Positions 44,065-56,146 are shown, numbered from the stretch's first letter. The stretch: 64,000 bases of DNA from JAFMJV01 sp963814315 (GCA_963814315.1 CAWFCG010000003.1:1116001-1180000), one strand, 5' to 3'. Made by a program: numbers and translations. The notes: a model not told the origin generated them from the letters alone.

Positions 44065-45200
44065 CCGGGGAGCTCCCGGAGCCCTCGACGTCCCACCGCC
44101 GACCGGCCTTCGGCCGCGGCCTGGCCTGGCGCATCGCTCTCGTCGGCATCGGCTCCGCACTGGTCGCGGTCGGCATCATCACCGCTGGCGTGCTCATCGT
44201 GGGCAGCGAGGCCATGGCGCACCTGATGATGGAGCATGGCGAGACCGCCGAGGCTGCCTACGCCATGTTCGACGAGACCATCCGCGAGGTGCTGGTGGTC
44301 GCCACCGCGGTGGCCGTGGTGGCCGGTGTGGCCCTCGCCATCGCACTCTCGCGCATGATCGCCAGACCCCTCGCCGACGTTGGCGCAGCGGCCCGGCGCG
44401 TGGCCGATGGTGACCTCAGCATCCGTGTACCGCGTGCGGCGCCCGATGAGCTGGCCAGCCTGGCCGATTCCTTCAACCAGATGGCCGCGGAGCTCGAGGA
44501 GAGCGAACGCCAGCGCCGCGACATCATCGCCAACACCGCCCATGAGCTGCGCACGCCACTGACGAACCTGGAGGGCTATCTCGAAGCCATCCGCGATGGC
44601 GTCATCGTGCCCGATCAAGGCACCTACGAATCCCTGCTCGAGGAGACCGAGCGGCTGGTTCGGCTGGCGCGTTCGCTCGACGATCTGGCCCTCGGCGACG
44701 CCGCCCACAAGACCGCCCACCCAGTCGAGGTCGACCTGGCCTCGCTGCTCTCGGCGGCCGCCGAGCTGACACGCCCGACCTTCGAGGCTCGCCGCCTGAT
44801 ATTGGAACGCCGCTGGAGCCAGCCGTTGCCGGCACGAGCCGATCCGGACCAATTCGCACAGGTGCTGGTCAACCTGCTCCAGAATGCCGCCCGATATGCG
44901 CCCGAAGGCGGGACCGTCACGCTCACCGCCGAGGGCCGTGACGACACCGTCCTGGTCAGCCTTTCGAACAGCGGTGAGGGTATCCCGGCACAGGATCTAC
45001 CGTACGTCTTCGAGCGCTTCTATCGCGTGGAGAAGTCTCGTGACCGCGCCCTCGGCGGCGCCGGCATCGGCCTGGCCATCGTGAAGCAGCTGGTGGAGGG
45101 CTGGGGCGGTCGCGTAGGGGCGGAATCGGCGTCCGGCCGTACCCGCTTCTGGTTCAGCCTGCCTCAGGGTCGGCCCACCTCGCACGGCGGCCCGCGCTGA
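44061..45200 (+). CDS. Sensor histidine kinase
   Basis: Partner of the preceding regulator, 379 residues. Two transmembrane helices (about 17-45, LAWRIALVGIGSALVAVGIITAGVLIV; and about 76-100, VLVVATAVAVVAGVALAIAL) leave only a 27-residue external loop, so it may sense the membrane itself. A HAMP domain follows (RMIARPLADVGAAARRVADGDLSIRV), then the phospho-acceptor helix NTAHELRTPLTNLEGYLEAIRDG, N box NLLQNAARYAPEGG, and ATP lid LGGAGIGLAIVKQLVEGWGG. The short loop resembles intramembrane-sensing kinases. Confidence 0.96.
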   Translation: MTGELPEPSTSHRRPAFGRGLAWRIALVGIGSALVAVGIITAGVLIVGSEAMAHLMMEHGETAEAAYAMFDETIREVLVVATAVAVVAGVALAIALSRMIARPLADVGAAARRVADGDLSIRVPRAAPDELASLADSFNQMAAELEESERQRRDIIANTAHELRTPLTNLEGYLEAIRDGVIVPDQGTYESLLEETERLVRLARSLDDLALGDAAHKTAHPVEVDLASLLSAAAELTRPTFEARRLILERRWSQPLPARADPDQFAQVLVNLLQNAARYAPEGGTVTLTAEGRDDTVLVSLSNSGEGIPAQDLPYVFERFYRVEKSRDRALGGAGIGLAIVKQLVEGWGGRVGAESASGRTRFWFSLPQGRPTSHGGPR

Positions 45201-45226
45201 TCGATCGCGTTCGTCAGTCGAGCTGA

Positions 45227-45976
45227 TCAGTCCTCGCGGGCAGCCTCGGCGCGACGCTTGATGCCCAGCATCTGGCTCCGCATCAGGGTGAAGGCCGCCA
45301 TCCCCAGGAGCGGCATGGCACGACGCTGTCCGCCACTCAGGGCATCCATACGGACGCGCACGCGCTCGATGAGCCTCGTCCGTCCACCTGGCGCATCCTC
45401 CAGGATGAACGCCCAGCTCACCTTGTAGGGCGGCATGTCCATCTCCGCGAGGGCATCGGCCATCTCCTCGGGCGCGTCGGCCATCGACTCGGTCAGCTGC
45501 TCGCGGGCCAGGGTGTCGTCAAGGTAGAGCACCAGCGTCTCGCCGGGATCCAGATGGCGGACCGCGAAGCCACCATCGTCATGGATTGGCACGAGGTCAC
45601 CGACGGCCAGCTCCTGGAACTCCTCCAGGATGGTGTCCGCGCTGTGGACCGCAGCACCGCCGGAGGGACTCCAGGGCCGGTCCAGCGCACCGTAGCCGTA
45701 CCAGCCGCCGCGGCCGTAGCCGAGCTGGACGAGCCAAGGCCAGACCTGCTCGGGTGGGGCGTCGATCTCCACCGCTCGCGTCTCGACGACATCTGCCTTT
45801 GCCACCAGGTCGTCACCCGTAAGACCGCGCGCCGTGCCGCCACTGAGCAAGCCCCACGAGCGGTATTGCTCGCGCAGCTGCAGAGCGACCGCGGTGCTCA
45901 TGCCGACGCCGAAGGCGAGGAGCAGCAGCCGCAAGCGGAAGACCAGCTTGAAGGTGAACTTGAGCAATCGGAACAT
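45227..45976 (-). CDS. SRPBCC (polyketide cyclase/START-like) family protein
   Basis: About 249 residues from the ATG at 45976 (GGAGG 7-11 bases before). An N-terminal transmembrane helix (FKLVFRLRLLLLAFGVGMSTAVAL) anchors a helix-grip domain: TRAVEIDAPPEQVWPWLVQLGYGRGGWYGYGALDRPW, GDLVPIHDDGGFAVRHLDPGETLVLYLDD, SWAFILEDAPGGRTRLIERVRVRM. SRPBCC folds bind hydrophobic ligands; the partner here is unknown. It is convergent with the two-component operon and no link is shown. Confidence 0.8.
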   Translation of the reverse strand: MFRLLKFTFKLVFRLRLLLLAFGVGMSTAVALQLREQYRSWGLLSGGTARGLTGDDLVAKADVVETRAVEIDAPPEQVWPWLVQLGYGRGGWYGYGALDRPWSPSGGAAVHSADTILEEFQELAVGDLVPIHDDGGFAVRHLDPGETLVLYLDDTLAREQLTESMADAPEEMADALAEMDMPPYKVSWAFILEDAPGGRTRLIERVRVRMDALSGGQRRAMPLLGMAAFTLMRSQMLGIKRRAEAARED

Positions 45977-46107
45977 GGAACGGCCTCCTGGGGTGGCGTC
46001 GGGTAACCCGATGCTACTCCCAACTGCCAACTTCAGGCCCGAGGGGCCGAGTGCCAAGCGCGGAGGTATACTTCGGCCGCTGCCGAGTGGCCGCGCGCCA
46101 CGTCATC

Positions 46108-46183
46108 GGGGATGTAGCTCAGCTGGAAGAGCGCTGCGTTCGCATCGCAGAGGTCAGGGGTTCGAGTCCCCTCATCTCCACCA
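46108..46183 (+). tRNA. tRNA-Ala (anticodon CGC)
   Basis: A complete cloverleaf of 76 bases: acceptor GGGGATG/CATCTCC, D arm GCTCAGCTGGAAGAGC, anticodon stem CTGCG/CGCAG with loop TTCGCAT, T arm AGGGG-TTCGAGT-CCCCT, and an encoded CCA end. Anticodon CGC reads GCG alanine codons. A TATACT box lies about 35 bases upstream. Confidence 0.97.
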
Positions 46184-46204
46184 CTCCACCGTTCGTGCAC
46201 AGGA

Positions 46205-47305
46205 TCAGGCGGGTCCGCAGCCGCCGATGCTCCGCGGCCACCGTTCGAAGCGGTTCCCGACTTGGACCAGGAGCCACTCATCGCCGAGCTTCTCGCTCGT
46301 CCAGATCGTGGCATAGCCGTTCGTGATGCCCGAAGAGATGGCGTCGTTGGGCGGTCGGAAGTCGCGACGGAAGCCGGTCGCGCCGAAGGGTCGGCCGAGA
46401 GCACGGCGCGCCTTGCCGCCTGGATCGCGGAGATAGAACCTGACGTTGCCGACGTCCGAGTTCCAGGGCGTACCCGGGGGCAGGCCGATGGCGATCTCGT
46501 GGGCACCGGCGAGGCAATCGGGTCTGCTCACCGCGAGCTCCAGCCCGTGACTGCCCTGTGTCGGGATCCTGCGGCCATCACCGTCTGCCGAACACCACGG
46601 CTCCATGAGGAACGGGTCGGCTCCGGCGCTGGGATCACGCAGGCCGGGACAAGGTCGCGCGGCTCGGGGCTTCACGTAGGTCGGCCGGAACTCGCTCGGT
46701 CCGATGTCGTCAAGAAGCCAGCGCTCCGAAGCAGCATCGCGGACGAAGCTCAGCGCGATCGACCGGACCTGCGCGCCCTGTACTGCCTCCGTAGGTGCGT
46801 CCCGCGAGGCGTCGAACGTACGCGCACCGGCTGCGATCTGGATGATCGGCGCGACGTCGAGCCCCACCAGCTGATCCCCGTCGGCGCACCACTCTTGCCA
46901 GCCGTCGAGATCGAGGACGTGGGCTTCTTCACGGAAACGCACGAGGTTCCGCTCGACGGCCTGGGCACGCCAGTCGATGGCGTGCAGTCGTTCCATGCCG
47001 CGCGCTGTCGCGAGAGCCGTGAGGGCGGCGTCATCGCCGTTCGAGTAGAAGGCCCAGAGCGCGTCGATCCACGGTCGTGCGATAGCCCGGCGCTGAGCCA
47101 TCGAGAGACGGTCGCGTTCGCATACGGTCGGCGAGGCGGGCGCGCTGGAGTCAGGGGTTGGGCTCGCTGACGGCGTGACCGGGTCGGTGGCAGTCACCCC
47201 GTACGCCGGCACAAGGGTGGCGCAAGCCACCAGTACAAGCGTGGCGACGATCGAAAGCCGACGCGTCGGCCTCCACATCTCGGGGTCCCTTCTTCGGTCA
47301 CGCAT
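46205..47305 (-). CDS. Exported protein of unknown function
   Basis: A 366-residue protein with GGAGG before the ATG at 47305. A signal peptide or anchor (LSIVATLVLVACATLVPAYG) is followed by a Ser/Pro/Thr-rich linker (VTPSASPTPDSSAPASPT) and a domain that starts CERDRLSMAQRRAIARPWIDALWAFYSNGDDAALTALA. Cysteines recur (EWC, RPCPG, EPWCSADG, GGCGPA) and may form disulfides outside the cell. The middle segment (WIDALWAFYSNGD...) is reminiscent of SnoaL/NTF2-like secreted domains but is not assigned. It ends 21 bases after the tRNA-Ala, on the opposite strand. Confidence 0.75.
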   Translation of the reverse strand: MRDRRRDPEMWRPTRRLSIVATLVLVACATLVPAYGVTATDPVTPSASPTPDSSAPASPTVCERDRLSMAQRRAIARPWIDALWAFYSNGDDAALTALATARGMERLHAIDWRAQAVERNLVRFREEAHVLDLDGWQEWCADGDQLVGLDVAPIIQIAAGARTFDASRDAPTEAVQGAQVRSIALSFVRDAASERWLLDDIGPSEFRPTYVKPRAARPCPGLRDPSAGADPFLMEPWCSADGDGRRIPTQGSHGLELAVSRPDCLAGAHEIAIGLPPGTPWNSDVGNVRFYLRDPGGKARRALGRPFGATGFRRDFRPPNDAISSGITNGYATIWTSEKLGDEWLLVQVGNRFERWPRSIGGCGPA

Positions 47306-47386
47306 GTGCGTTCCTCCAAGTGTGAGGCCACCTGACCATGATGGACCGCCTCAGGCTTGGCAGCAAGTTCGTCCAGACCGGTGTAC

Positions 47387-49315
47387 TCAGCGAACTGCGA
47401 TGCTCTGCGACAGGTCGTCCGTGGCCAGGGCGGAAGGTTTGGGCGAGGCTGCAGCTTCGTCAACGACGTCGATGAGGAGCGACGTCGTCAGCACGCCCCT
47501 GACATCCCGAGAAGGGACTTCGTAGTCGAGCTCAGCGGTGATGCGATAGCTGCCAGCCGGCGGACGGAGGTCGTAGTCGTTGATCCAGGCGATCCAGAAG
47601 GGGGCGTCAGGCGTACCGGGCGAGTAGCCGCCGCCCTTGTCGAACGGGATCGACCGGACGTCACCCTTGGCGAACTGGTACGGCTGGCGGTCCGCATTCA
47701 TGAACGAGCCGGGCGAGAGGTCGCCGTCGAGCTGGTCGAGCGAGAATCGAACCAGGCCTGAACTGGATCCGAAGACCGTGATCTCCGGCTCCGATCCGAT
47801 GTACGCAAGCGCCGTATCGATCTCGATCGGCTCACCTACGGACCACACGGACTGGGGCGTCGAGAGCGTCAGCTCGAAGAGCTCGTTTCGCGCGACATCG
47901 GACTGCGGCTCGCTCGTGAGCGAGGCGGATGGCGGTGCGCTCGTGACCGCCGTCCGGATGGACGTGCTGGCATCCGGGGCCAGGGCGACGCTTGCCTCTG
48001 GCCACGGGCCCTGCCGGCAGTCCTTGCCGACCGGCCCGTCGATGATGTCGGTGACCGCACCGCTCTCGGGGTCGACAAGAGCGGCCTTCCAGTAGCCCTG
48101 CTGCCCATCGAAGCGACCGCAGACGCCGACCACCCAGGCATCGTGCTCGATGTCGAAGCGGATGACCTGGTCGTTGCGCTTGCCAAGCTCTACCGGATCG
48201 ATGATGACGCGGAAGGCAGGATCGGCCATCGCGGCGTCCACTGCCTCCATGGGGTGGAGCCGGCCCGGCTCGAGCCCACCAGTGAGGGGCACCTCGAGCG
48301 TGACCTCGATCGGCTTCCGGTCCGGCCCATCGATGCGTCCGGGCGTGAAGGACCCGCTGATCCGATCCATGCCGTCGGGCGGAGGCCCCAGCCGATGCGC
48401 AGCCAGGCCGTCCCAGCGCAGTCGCTGCTTGACGACGCCACCGGGCGGGATGCGATGGGTGATGCCGACCAGGTCGCAGCCCCAGGTCGCGTGGTCGATG
48501 GCGTCCCTGGGTCGGAACTCCAGGTAGATCGTCTCGTCACCCACGGTGGACCAGTTGGCCGCTCGCCTCTTGAAGTCCTCGACCCGTTCGAGGCCCTCCG
48601 CCTCGACGGCCGCCTCATCGACCGGGACTCCCGTCCGCCAGATCTGATCAGCCATCTGACCGGTGAGCGGGACGCTGATCTCGCAACCGTCGGTGCTATC
48701 GAAGACCGGCCTGTCGCGGGTGTTCTTGACCTTGGTGTGGACCCAGATGGGTTCGCCGGCGACGAGGTGGTTGTCATCGATCGTGAGACGAACCCGGATG
48801 CCATTGCGGTTCGCCACTGCGGTCAGCCGTCGATCGGGCTCCGAGCCGGTGTAGCCGCCTTCGCTCCAGACCACGCGGACCTTGTCACCGTACTCGGCGA
48901 GGGCCTCACGAGCGGGTGGCAACGAGCCGAAGACCCCGACCATAACCTGATTGCCGATGACATCGACCCCGACTTCGCGCAGGTCGATCCCGGCACCAGC
49001 CAGCTCGTCGCGGCGAGCGAAGATCTCATCCTGAAGCGCCTCCAGGTCGGCGAACGTGTAGGTCGCGGGTCGGATGGCGAACTTCGAAGCGTCGCCGTAG
49101 TGACCGAGAAGCTCCGCTTCTACGCCGGCCGCGTCGCCGACGAAGAGGTACGTGTCCAGGCCGCCGCGTTCGCGATCCTTGTAGAAGCCCGCGAAATCGT
49201 CCCGCGCCTCGATGGCCCCGAGGCCTGGTGGAACCGCGCGCGTCACCGCCGACGTCGTCCCCAGCATCAAGAGGAGAGTGATGGCGAGTGCCATCAAGAC
49301 CGAGATCCTGCGCAT
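47387..49315 (-). CDS. Large exported protein of unknown function
   Basis: A 642-residue protein from the ATG at 49315 (GGGGG site). A signal peptide (ISVLMALAITLLLMLGTTSA) leads a beta-rich polypeptide. Two segments look like immunoglobulin-type folds of secreted proteins: RVRLTIDDNHLVAGEPIWVHTKVKNTRDRPVFD and ELTLSTPQSVWSVGEPIEIDTALAYIGSEPEITVFGSSS; both have the A/V-GEPI turn, which suggests a duplicated module. No enzymatic motif or C-terminal anchor was seen. It lies about 80 bases upstream of the other exported gene in the same direction. Confidence 0.75.
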   Translation of the reverse strand: MRRISVLMALAITLLLMLGTTSAVTRAVPPGLGAIEARDDFAGFYKDRERGGLDTYLFVGDAAGVEAELLGHYGDASKFAIRPATYTFADLEALQDEIFARRDELAGAGIDLREVGVDVIGNQVMVGVFGSLPPAREALAEYGDKVRVVWSEGGYTGSEPDRRLTAVANRNGIRVRLTIDDNHLVAGEPIWVHTKVKNTRDRPVFDSTDGCEISVPLTGQMADQIWRTGVPVDEAAVEAEGLERVEDFKRRAANWSTVGDETIYLEFRPRDAIDHATWGCDLVGITHRIPPGGVVKQRLRWDGLAAHRLGPPPDGMDRISGSFTPGRIDGPDRKPIEVTLEVPLTGGLEPGRLHPMEAVDAAMADPAFRVIIDPVELGKRNDQVIRFDIEHDAWVVGVCGRFDGQQGYWKAALVDPESGAVTDIIDGPVGKDCRQGPWPEASVALAPDASTSIRTAVTSAPPSASLTSEPQSDVARNELFELTLSTPQSVWSVGEPIEIDTALAYIGSEPEITVFGSSSGLVRFSLDQLDGDLSPGSFMNADRQPYQFAKGDVRSIPFDKGGGYSPGTPDAPFWIAWINDYDLRPPAGSYRITAELDYEVPSRDVRGVLTTSLLIDVVDEAAASPKPSALATDDLSQSIAVR

Positions 49316-49536
49316 GGCTACCCCCTGCAGCGAGCGTGCTCTGTCAGGGCCGATGCTAGCTGACCGCCTGTCTCACGCATGGCCGACTGCTGTAGTCCGG
49401 GCGAGAGTTGCGGATTCTTCGCCATCGAGTCGGGCTGGGCTCGGTCCCAGCCGGGTGTACGCTGGGGCCTCGGCGGCGGCTCTGCCTCGGCGATGGGATC
49501 CAGGGCGACTCCGCACGCTGCACGGAGGACGCGACG

Positions 49537-50671
49537 ATGACGCTCGGCCGACGACCCATGACTCTCCTGGCGACTCCCCTTTCCCGCCTCGTGCGAGCGG
49601 TGATCGCCGCTGCCTGGTCCTCGCGGTCGTCGGCGTTCCGGCCGCGGCAGGCAGCCCGCGAGATGGCACCTTCGGCCGAAACGGCATCGCGCTGGTCGAC
49701 TTCGGCGGGGCTGACAAGGCGGTGAGTGGCTTCCTGCTCCACAGCGGCAAGTACCTCCTGGCGGGTGAGTCGAAAGACCCGACGGCAGGGTCGTGGTGCT
49801 CGTGCATGACACCGACGACCGGCACGCGATCGTTGGGCTGGAGGCCGATGGCGGCGTCGATCGCTCCTTCGGGGACGCCGGGGTCGTCCGAACCGACAGT
49901 CGCTCCTTTGGCTGGGGATCGCTCGTGGCGCTGCCAAATGGTCAGGTGCTGGTGGCGACCGAGGACCTCGAGCGCTATACCGTGACCGGCACGCTCGATC
50001 GTACCTTCGGCCGCGCTGGCAAGGTCGAGCTGAGTAGCAGCGATGGCGGGCTGCTCCGCGAGAAGGACGGTGACATCCTCGTCTTCGGACCATGCGGCGC
50101 ATGCGTCGTCGGCCGCCGCTACGACGCCCAAGGGCACCGCGACCGCAACTTCGGGCGCGCCATCGACTCCAAAGCCTTCGTCTCGGTCTACCCACAGTAT
50201 TGGCTCACCGGGATCCCGATGGTCTCGGCCATCGGCCCGGGCGGGCGCATCTTCGTCGGCAGCCTCGCGGGCAATGGCGGGCGACGCGATGAGCTCGATG
50301 GCCTTGCCGTGGCGTTCACACGCAAGGGCAAGCCGGCACGCGGCTTCCATCGGGATGGCTGGCGCGCGGTGGACTTCGGCGGGTACGAATGGTTCAGCGG
50401 CATCCTGGCCCGGCGCGATGGGCGGGTCCTGCTGGCGGGGACGAGGAGCTCGAGCCGGAGGGGACCCAGCGACGCCATCGTCCTCACGATGCTGAATGCG
50501 GACGGCTCACTACGCAATCGCTTCGGGCGCGGTGGCCGAGCGTTCATCAAGGCGGCGCCGGGGCGCGGGGCACCGACGGCGTGGGCGATGTTCGCTGATG
50601 GTGAGCGAGCGCTCGTCGTGGGCGAGGCCGGTGGTGACTTCCTCCTCGCCCGCTACCGCCTGGACGCGTAA
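49537..50671 (+). pseudogene. Delta-60-repeat exported protein, two frameshifts
   Basis: Three frames make one protein of about 378 residues. The ATG at 49537 (GGAGG 8 bases before) begins a signal peptide MTLGRRPMTLLATPLSRLVRAVIAA; the frame then shifts near 49605-49615 to LVLAVVGVPAAAGSPRDGTFGRNGIALVDFG, and again near 49771-49782 to RVVVLVHDTDDRHAIVGLEADGGVDRSFGDAGVV. The rest is open to 50671. Repeats of the form G-x-x-D-x-x-FG-x-x-G (DGTFGRNG, VDRSFGDAG, LDRTFGRAG, LRNRFGRGG) mark delta-60 beta-propeller-like blades. Here each join needs one added base, the opposite sign to the other broken genes. Confidence 0.7.
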
Positions 50672-51021
50672 CGGCGGCTGCGAGCGGGAAGGTGGTCGTG
50701 CACAGGCGCGGTCGTGCGCGGGGGTGGTCATGCATCTGGTCGAATGTCACGCACGGTGGCGTTAGAAAGGTGTCCGGCGCCCACGGCTGTCGTCTCCGGC
50801 CGAATCTCGGCTCCGGGGCCAGCGATCATGCCCCCGCGTGACTGGAACCGAGGCGCACATCGCTCCATCGAGCGGGGCCGCGCGCTGGCCAACTCGCTAA
50901 GGCCGCCGGGCGAAACATCTGAGTAGATGGCGTAGCCGGCCGAGCGGCCGGGACGCGCAAGGCGGTCCGATCCAGCGGCCCTTGGGCCAGCGCTTGCACG
51001 ATGCCGCTACGCTGTGACGGC
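50672..51021. other. Gene-free intergenic stretch
   Basis: About 350 bases after the delta-60 protein and before the lipoprotein gene. No supported reading frame, RNA gene or repeat was seen; frames on both strands here are Arg/Pro-rich shadows. It presumably holds the lipoprotein promoter. Confidence 0.5.
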
Positions 51022-51516
51022 ATGCGTCGATCGTCCTTCCTTTTCGCCGCCCTGGTCTTGGTGACCGCCGTGGCGTGCGGTGGCGACGACGCCTCCCCCC
51101 AGGCCTCGCCCGGAACCTCAGGCAGCCCGGCCGCGAGCGTGCTCGAGGCAAGCACCTCACCCCTGCCCTCGGGCGACATCCAGGGTGAGCTGTGCCTGCG
51201 GGTCAGCGGCGTGGAGCAACGGCTGGCGGGCCTGCGAGCGGTCGAGCTGCGACTGCCCAACCGCGTCGCGCTCAGCATCGAGTTCGACAAGCTGCAGGCG
51301 GCCTATGTGGAGCTGGAGCGAGCCGACTCCGGCGAAGCTGCCGAACGACTGGGGGAGTCCCTCAAGCGACTGGGCTACCGGATCGATGAGCTGCAGCTGG
51401 CCGTCGAGGACTTCCGCACCAACAGCCGCCCGCGCCGCGCAGTCAGCAATGTCGAAGGCGACGCGCAGAAGGTGGCCGACGAGCTGGCCGCCTTCGCCAT
51501 CCTCTCGCGCTGCTAA
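51022..51516 (+). CDS. Small lipoprotein of unknown function
   Basis: A 164-residue lipoprotein: MRRSSFLFAALVLVTAVACGG has a lipobox (TAVAC) with the modified Cys at about 20. A Ser/Pro/Gly linker follows (DDASPQASPGTSGSPAAS), then a helical domain (VEQRLAGLRAVELRLPNRVALSIEFDKLQAAYVELERADSGEAAERLGESLKRLGYRIDELQLAVEDF) ending in two charged helices and a terminal cysteine. The heptad spacing of Leu suggests a helical bundle. No family recognised. Convergent with the M48-like gene. Confidence 0.75.
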   Translation: MRRSSFLFAALVLVTAVACGGDDASPQASPGTSGSPAASVLEASTSPLPSGDIQGELCLRVSGVEQRLAGLRAVELRLPNRVALSIEFDKLQAAYVELERADSGEAAERLGESLKRLGYRIDELQLAVEDFRTNSRPRRAVSNVEGDAQKVADELAAFAILSRC

Positions 51517-51540
51517 GCGAGCTGAGTACTCACCGACCTT

Positions 51541-52254
51541 TCAATCGAGCGCGGCCCGGACCTCGGAGGCGTGCTCGCGCAACCAACGCCGAGCCTCCGG
51601 TGTTCGGGGCGCATGCTGCTCCACGAGCGCCCAGAACGCGGGCGTGTGGCCACGGATGCGCAGGTGCGCCAGCTCGTGCACCACGACTGCGTCCAGCACG
51701 AACGGCGGCGCCAGCAGCAGGCGCCAGCTGAAGGAGAGCGCGCCGCTCGATGAGGCCGACGCCCAGCGGCTGGATTGGTCGCGGATGGTGAGGCGCCCGG
51801 GCCGCACCGCCAGCTCCGGCGCCCGGGCCGCTACGCGCTCGGTGACGACCACACGAGCCCGCACGCGCAACCAACCCTCCAGCAACCGCGGCGTGGTGTG
51901 GCCGTCGCGGCCGAGGCGGACCAACAGTCCGCCAGGTACGGGCTCGACGCGCCCGCGCACCGGACGACGTGCAGCCGCGTCCACCTCGGAGACTCGCAAA
52001 GGCTCGCCGGCGACCTCCAGCACTCGGCCCTCCCCCAGCGATGGCCGCGCCCCAAGTGCCGCCTGCTGACCGCTGATCCGGGCGACATGTCGGTCGAGCC
52101 AGGCCGCGTGCTGGCTGACGAGCCGATCGGCCTCCGCATCGGGCATGCGCCGCGGCAGCACGACCACGATCTCACCCTCACGAGTCACGGTGAGCCGCGC
52201 TCGCCGGGCACGATCGGAGCGGCGGAGGCGGTAGGCGAATCGGTCGGCTGACAT
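51541..52254 (-). CDS. M48-like (YgjP/DUF45) zinc metallopeptidase
   Basis: A 237-residue protein of the YgjP-like (WLM/DUF45) group. The N-terminal half has YRLRRSDRARRARLTVTREGEIVVVLPRRMP. The zinc motif is VVHELAHLRIRGHTPAFWALVEQHAP, giving HELAH plus a third His. This group is predicted to be protein-binding or DNA-linked proteases; substrates are unknown. It reads leftward, convergent with the lipoprotein gene, and ends the block between the two tRNA-Ala genes. Confidence 0.87.
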   Translation of the reverse strand: MSADRFAYRLRRSDRARRARLTVTREGEIVVVLPRRMPDAEADRLVSQHAAWLDRHVARISGQQAALGARPSLGEGRVLEVAGEPLRVSEVDAAARRPVRGRVEPVPGGLLVRLGRDGHTTPRLLEGWLRVRARVVVTERVAARAPELAVRPGRLTIRDQSSRWASASSSGALSFSWRLLLAPPFVLDAVVVHELAHLRIRGHTPAFWALVEQHAPRTPEARRWLREHASEVRAALD

Positions 52255-52353
52255 CGGCCCTCATCGTAGGCCGGGAGCACGATGAGGGTCCACCGCGGCG
52301 CCCACGGAGGCTGCCCCTCACGTCTGCCAGCGACACGCTACTATGTCGGCCAC

Positions 52354-52429
52354 GGGGCGATAGCTCAGCTGGAAGAGCATCTGCATGGCATGCAGAAGGT
52401 CCGGGGTTCGAGTCCCCGTCGCTCCACCA
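52354..52429 (+). tRNA. tRNA-Ala (anticodon GGC)
   Basis: A complete 76-base tRNA: acceptor GGGGCGA/TCGCTCC (one G-T pair), D arm GCTCAGCTGGAAGAGC, anticodon stem TCTGC/GCAGA with loop ATGGCAT, T arm CGGGG-TTCGAGT-CCCCG, and an encoded CCA. Anticodon GGC reads GCC and GCU. It is followed by a hairpin at 52450. Confidence 0.97.
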
Positions 52430-52449
52430 CGCGAAATCCGAACCCAGGG

Positions 52450-52472
52450 ACCCCCGTCGATGGCGGGGGTTT
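52450..52472 (+). terminator. Terminator-like hairpin after tRNA-Ala
   Basis: ACCCCCG (52450-52456) pairs with CGGGGGT (52464-52470) around a 7-base loop and is followed by TT. The T-tract is short, so termination may be partial. It lies 20 bases past the tRNA and 80 bases before leuS. Confidence 0.6.
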
Positions 52473-52551
52473 CGACGTTATCGGACTCAAAGACAGGCCG
52501 GACTCAAAGCCCGGCCGGACTCCAGCGGCCAGCATCGGTGAGAATGCACGC

Positions 52552-55115
<2,564 letters not shown>

Positions 55116-55119
<4 letters not shown>

Positions 55120-56078
55120 ACGAGCACGTGGTGTGCACCGCTTGCGGCACGCCCAACTCGGGGGACGACGCCTTCTGCGGTGCGTGCGGCACGTCGCTGC
55201 GAACTTCCACCGTGCCACCGCTGCCCTGCTGGAACTGCCGTGCGCCCAACCCACCCGGGCGTGCCTACTGCGGACAGTGCGGTCAACCGCTTGCCGGTCC
55301 GGCGTACGCGAACGCACCGGACGAGGCACCCAGAGCCGGGCGCAATCCCGTGTTACTGGCCCTGGCCATCGTGCTCGTTGCCTTCCTGGGCATCGTGTCA
55401 GGCTTTCTCATCCTCACCCTGATCGACGACCGTGGTGGCGGCAACGCTGGCGGTGAGCCCACAGCGCAGCCGACGGCCGAGCCGGAGACGGCACCACCGG
55501 ATGCGACACCCACGCCGACCCCGACTCCCAAGCCCCGGCGGACCCCCAAGCCGACGCCGACGTTGGGACCGCCGGGCACGTTCGTCTGCAACCGGTCGAT
55601 GTCGGTCGAGGGGCCGCCCGGCACCAAGTGGGACATGGTGCCGGTCTACTTCCGCACCTCCCGCGACTACGACCGTGTCATCTATCAGCTCACCCTGACC
55701 GGTCGGCTGGACGACGGCATCACGCCGATCGCCAACGTGAGCCCGCAGATCGAAGGCGAGGGCGAGTTCGTCAACGCACCGCCGTTCGACTCATCGGCCG
55801 ACTCGCGCATCAGCGTGGTCCTCGCCAACGGCGTGCACGACCGCTCCCGGCTGGATGCCTACGAGCCCAACGGCATGAAGATCGTGAAGACGCTCTCCAC
55901 GCAGCGCTATGAATTGCTCGCCAACTACAGCCCGCCTTCCGACGACCCCTTGATGGCCGATGTCGGCCTGCTCTCCACCATCGATGTCACCGGTGAGGGC
56001 TGCTTCGCGCTGCGCGTGGTCGGCTGGGACGGCGACGGTGACGACACGGCTGCGGTGTACGTGGACATCCAGCGCTAG
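55116..56078 (+). CDS. Zinc-ribbon protein with one membrane helix and external domain
   Basis: A 320-residue protein coupled to leuS by an ATGA overlap. Two zinc ribbons open it (CTACGTPNSGDDAFCGACG and CWNCRAPNPPGRAYCGQCG), followed by a transmembrane helix (NPVLLALAIVLVAFLGIVSGFLILTLI, about 77-103), a Thr/Pro/Lys linker (TPTPTPTPKPRRTPKPTPT), and an external beta-rich domain to VYVDIQR. Cytoplasmic ribbons and an external domain form a common Chloroflexota/Actinobacteria plan; function unknown. Confidence 0.85.
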
Positions 56079-56095
56079 CGCCAGCATGCGCTAGC
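56074..56095. repeat. 7-bp hairpin overlapping the end of the zinc-ribbon gene
   Basis: GCTAGCG (56074-56080) and CGCTAGC (56089-56095) pair around an 8-base loop, with the stop codon inside the left arm. There is no T-tract. It may mark the end of the leuS transcript or stabilise it. Confidence 0.45.
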
Positions 56096-56146
56096 CTGAA
56101 GGGGTCCTGAACCAAGGGCCACCGAATTGCACCTCGTGAGGCACCC

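Noticed and set aside
46108..52429. Integrative element between the two tRNA-Ala genes
   Set aside because: No integrase, no mobility gene and no att-like repeat other than the shared tRNA sequence.
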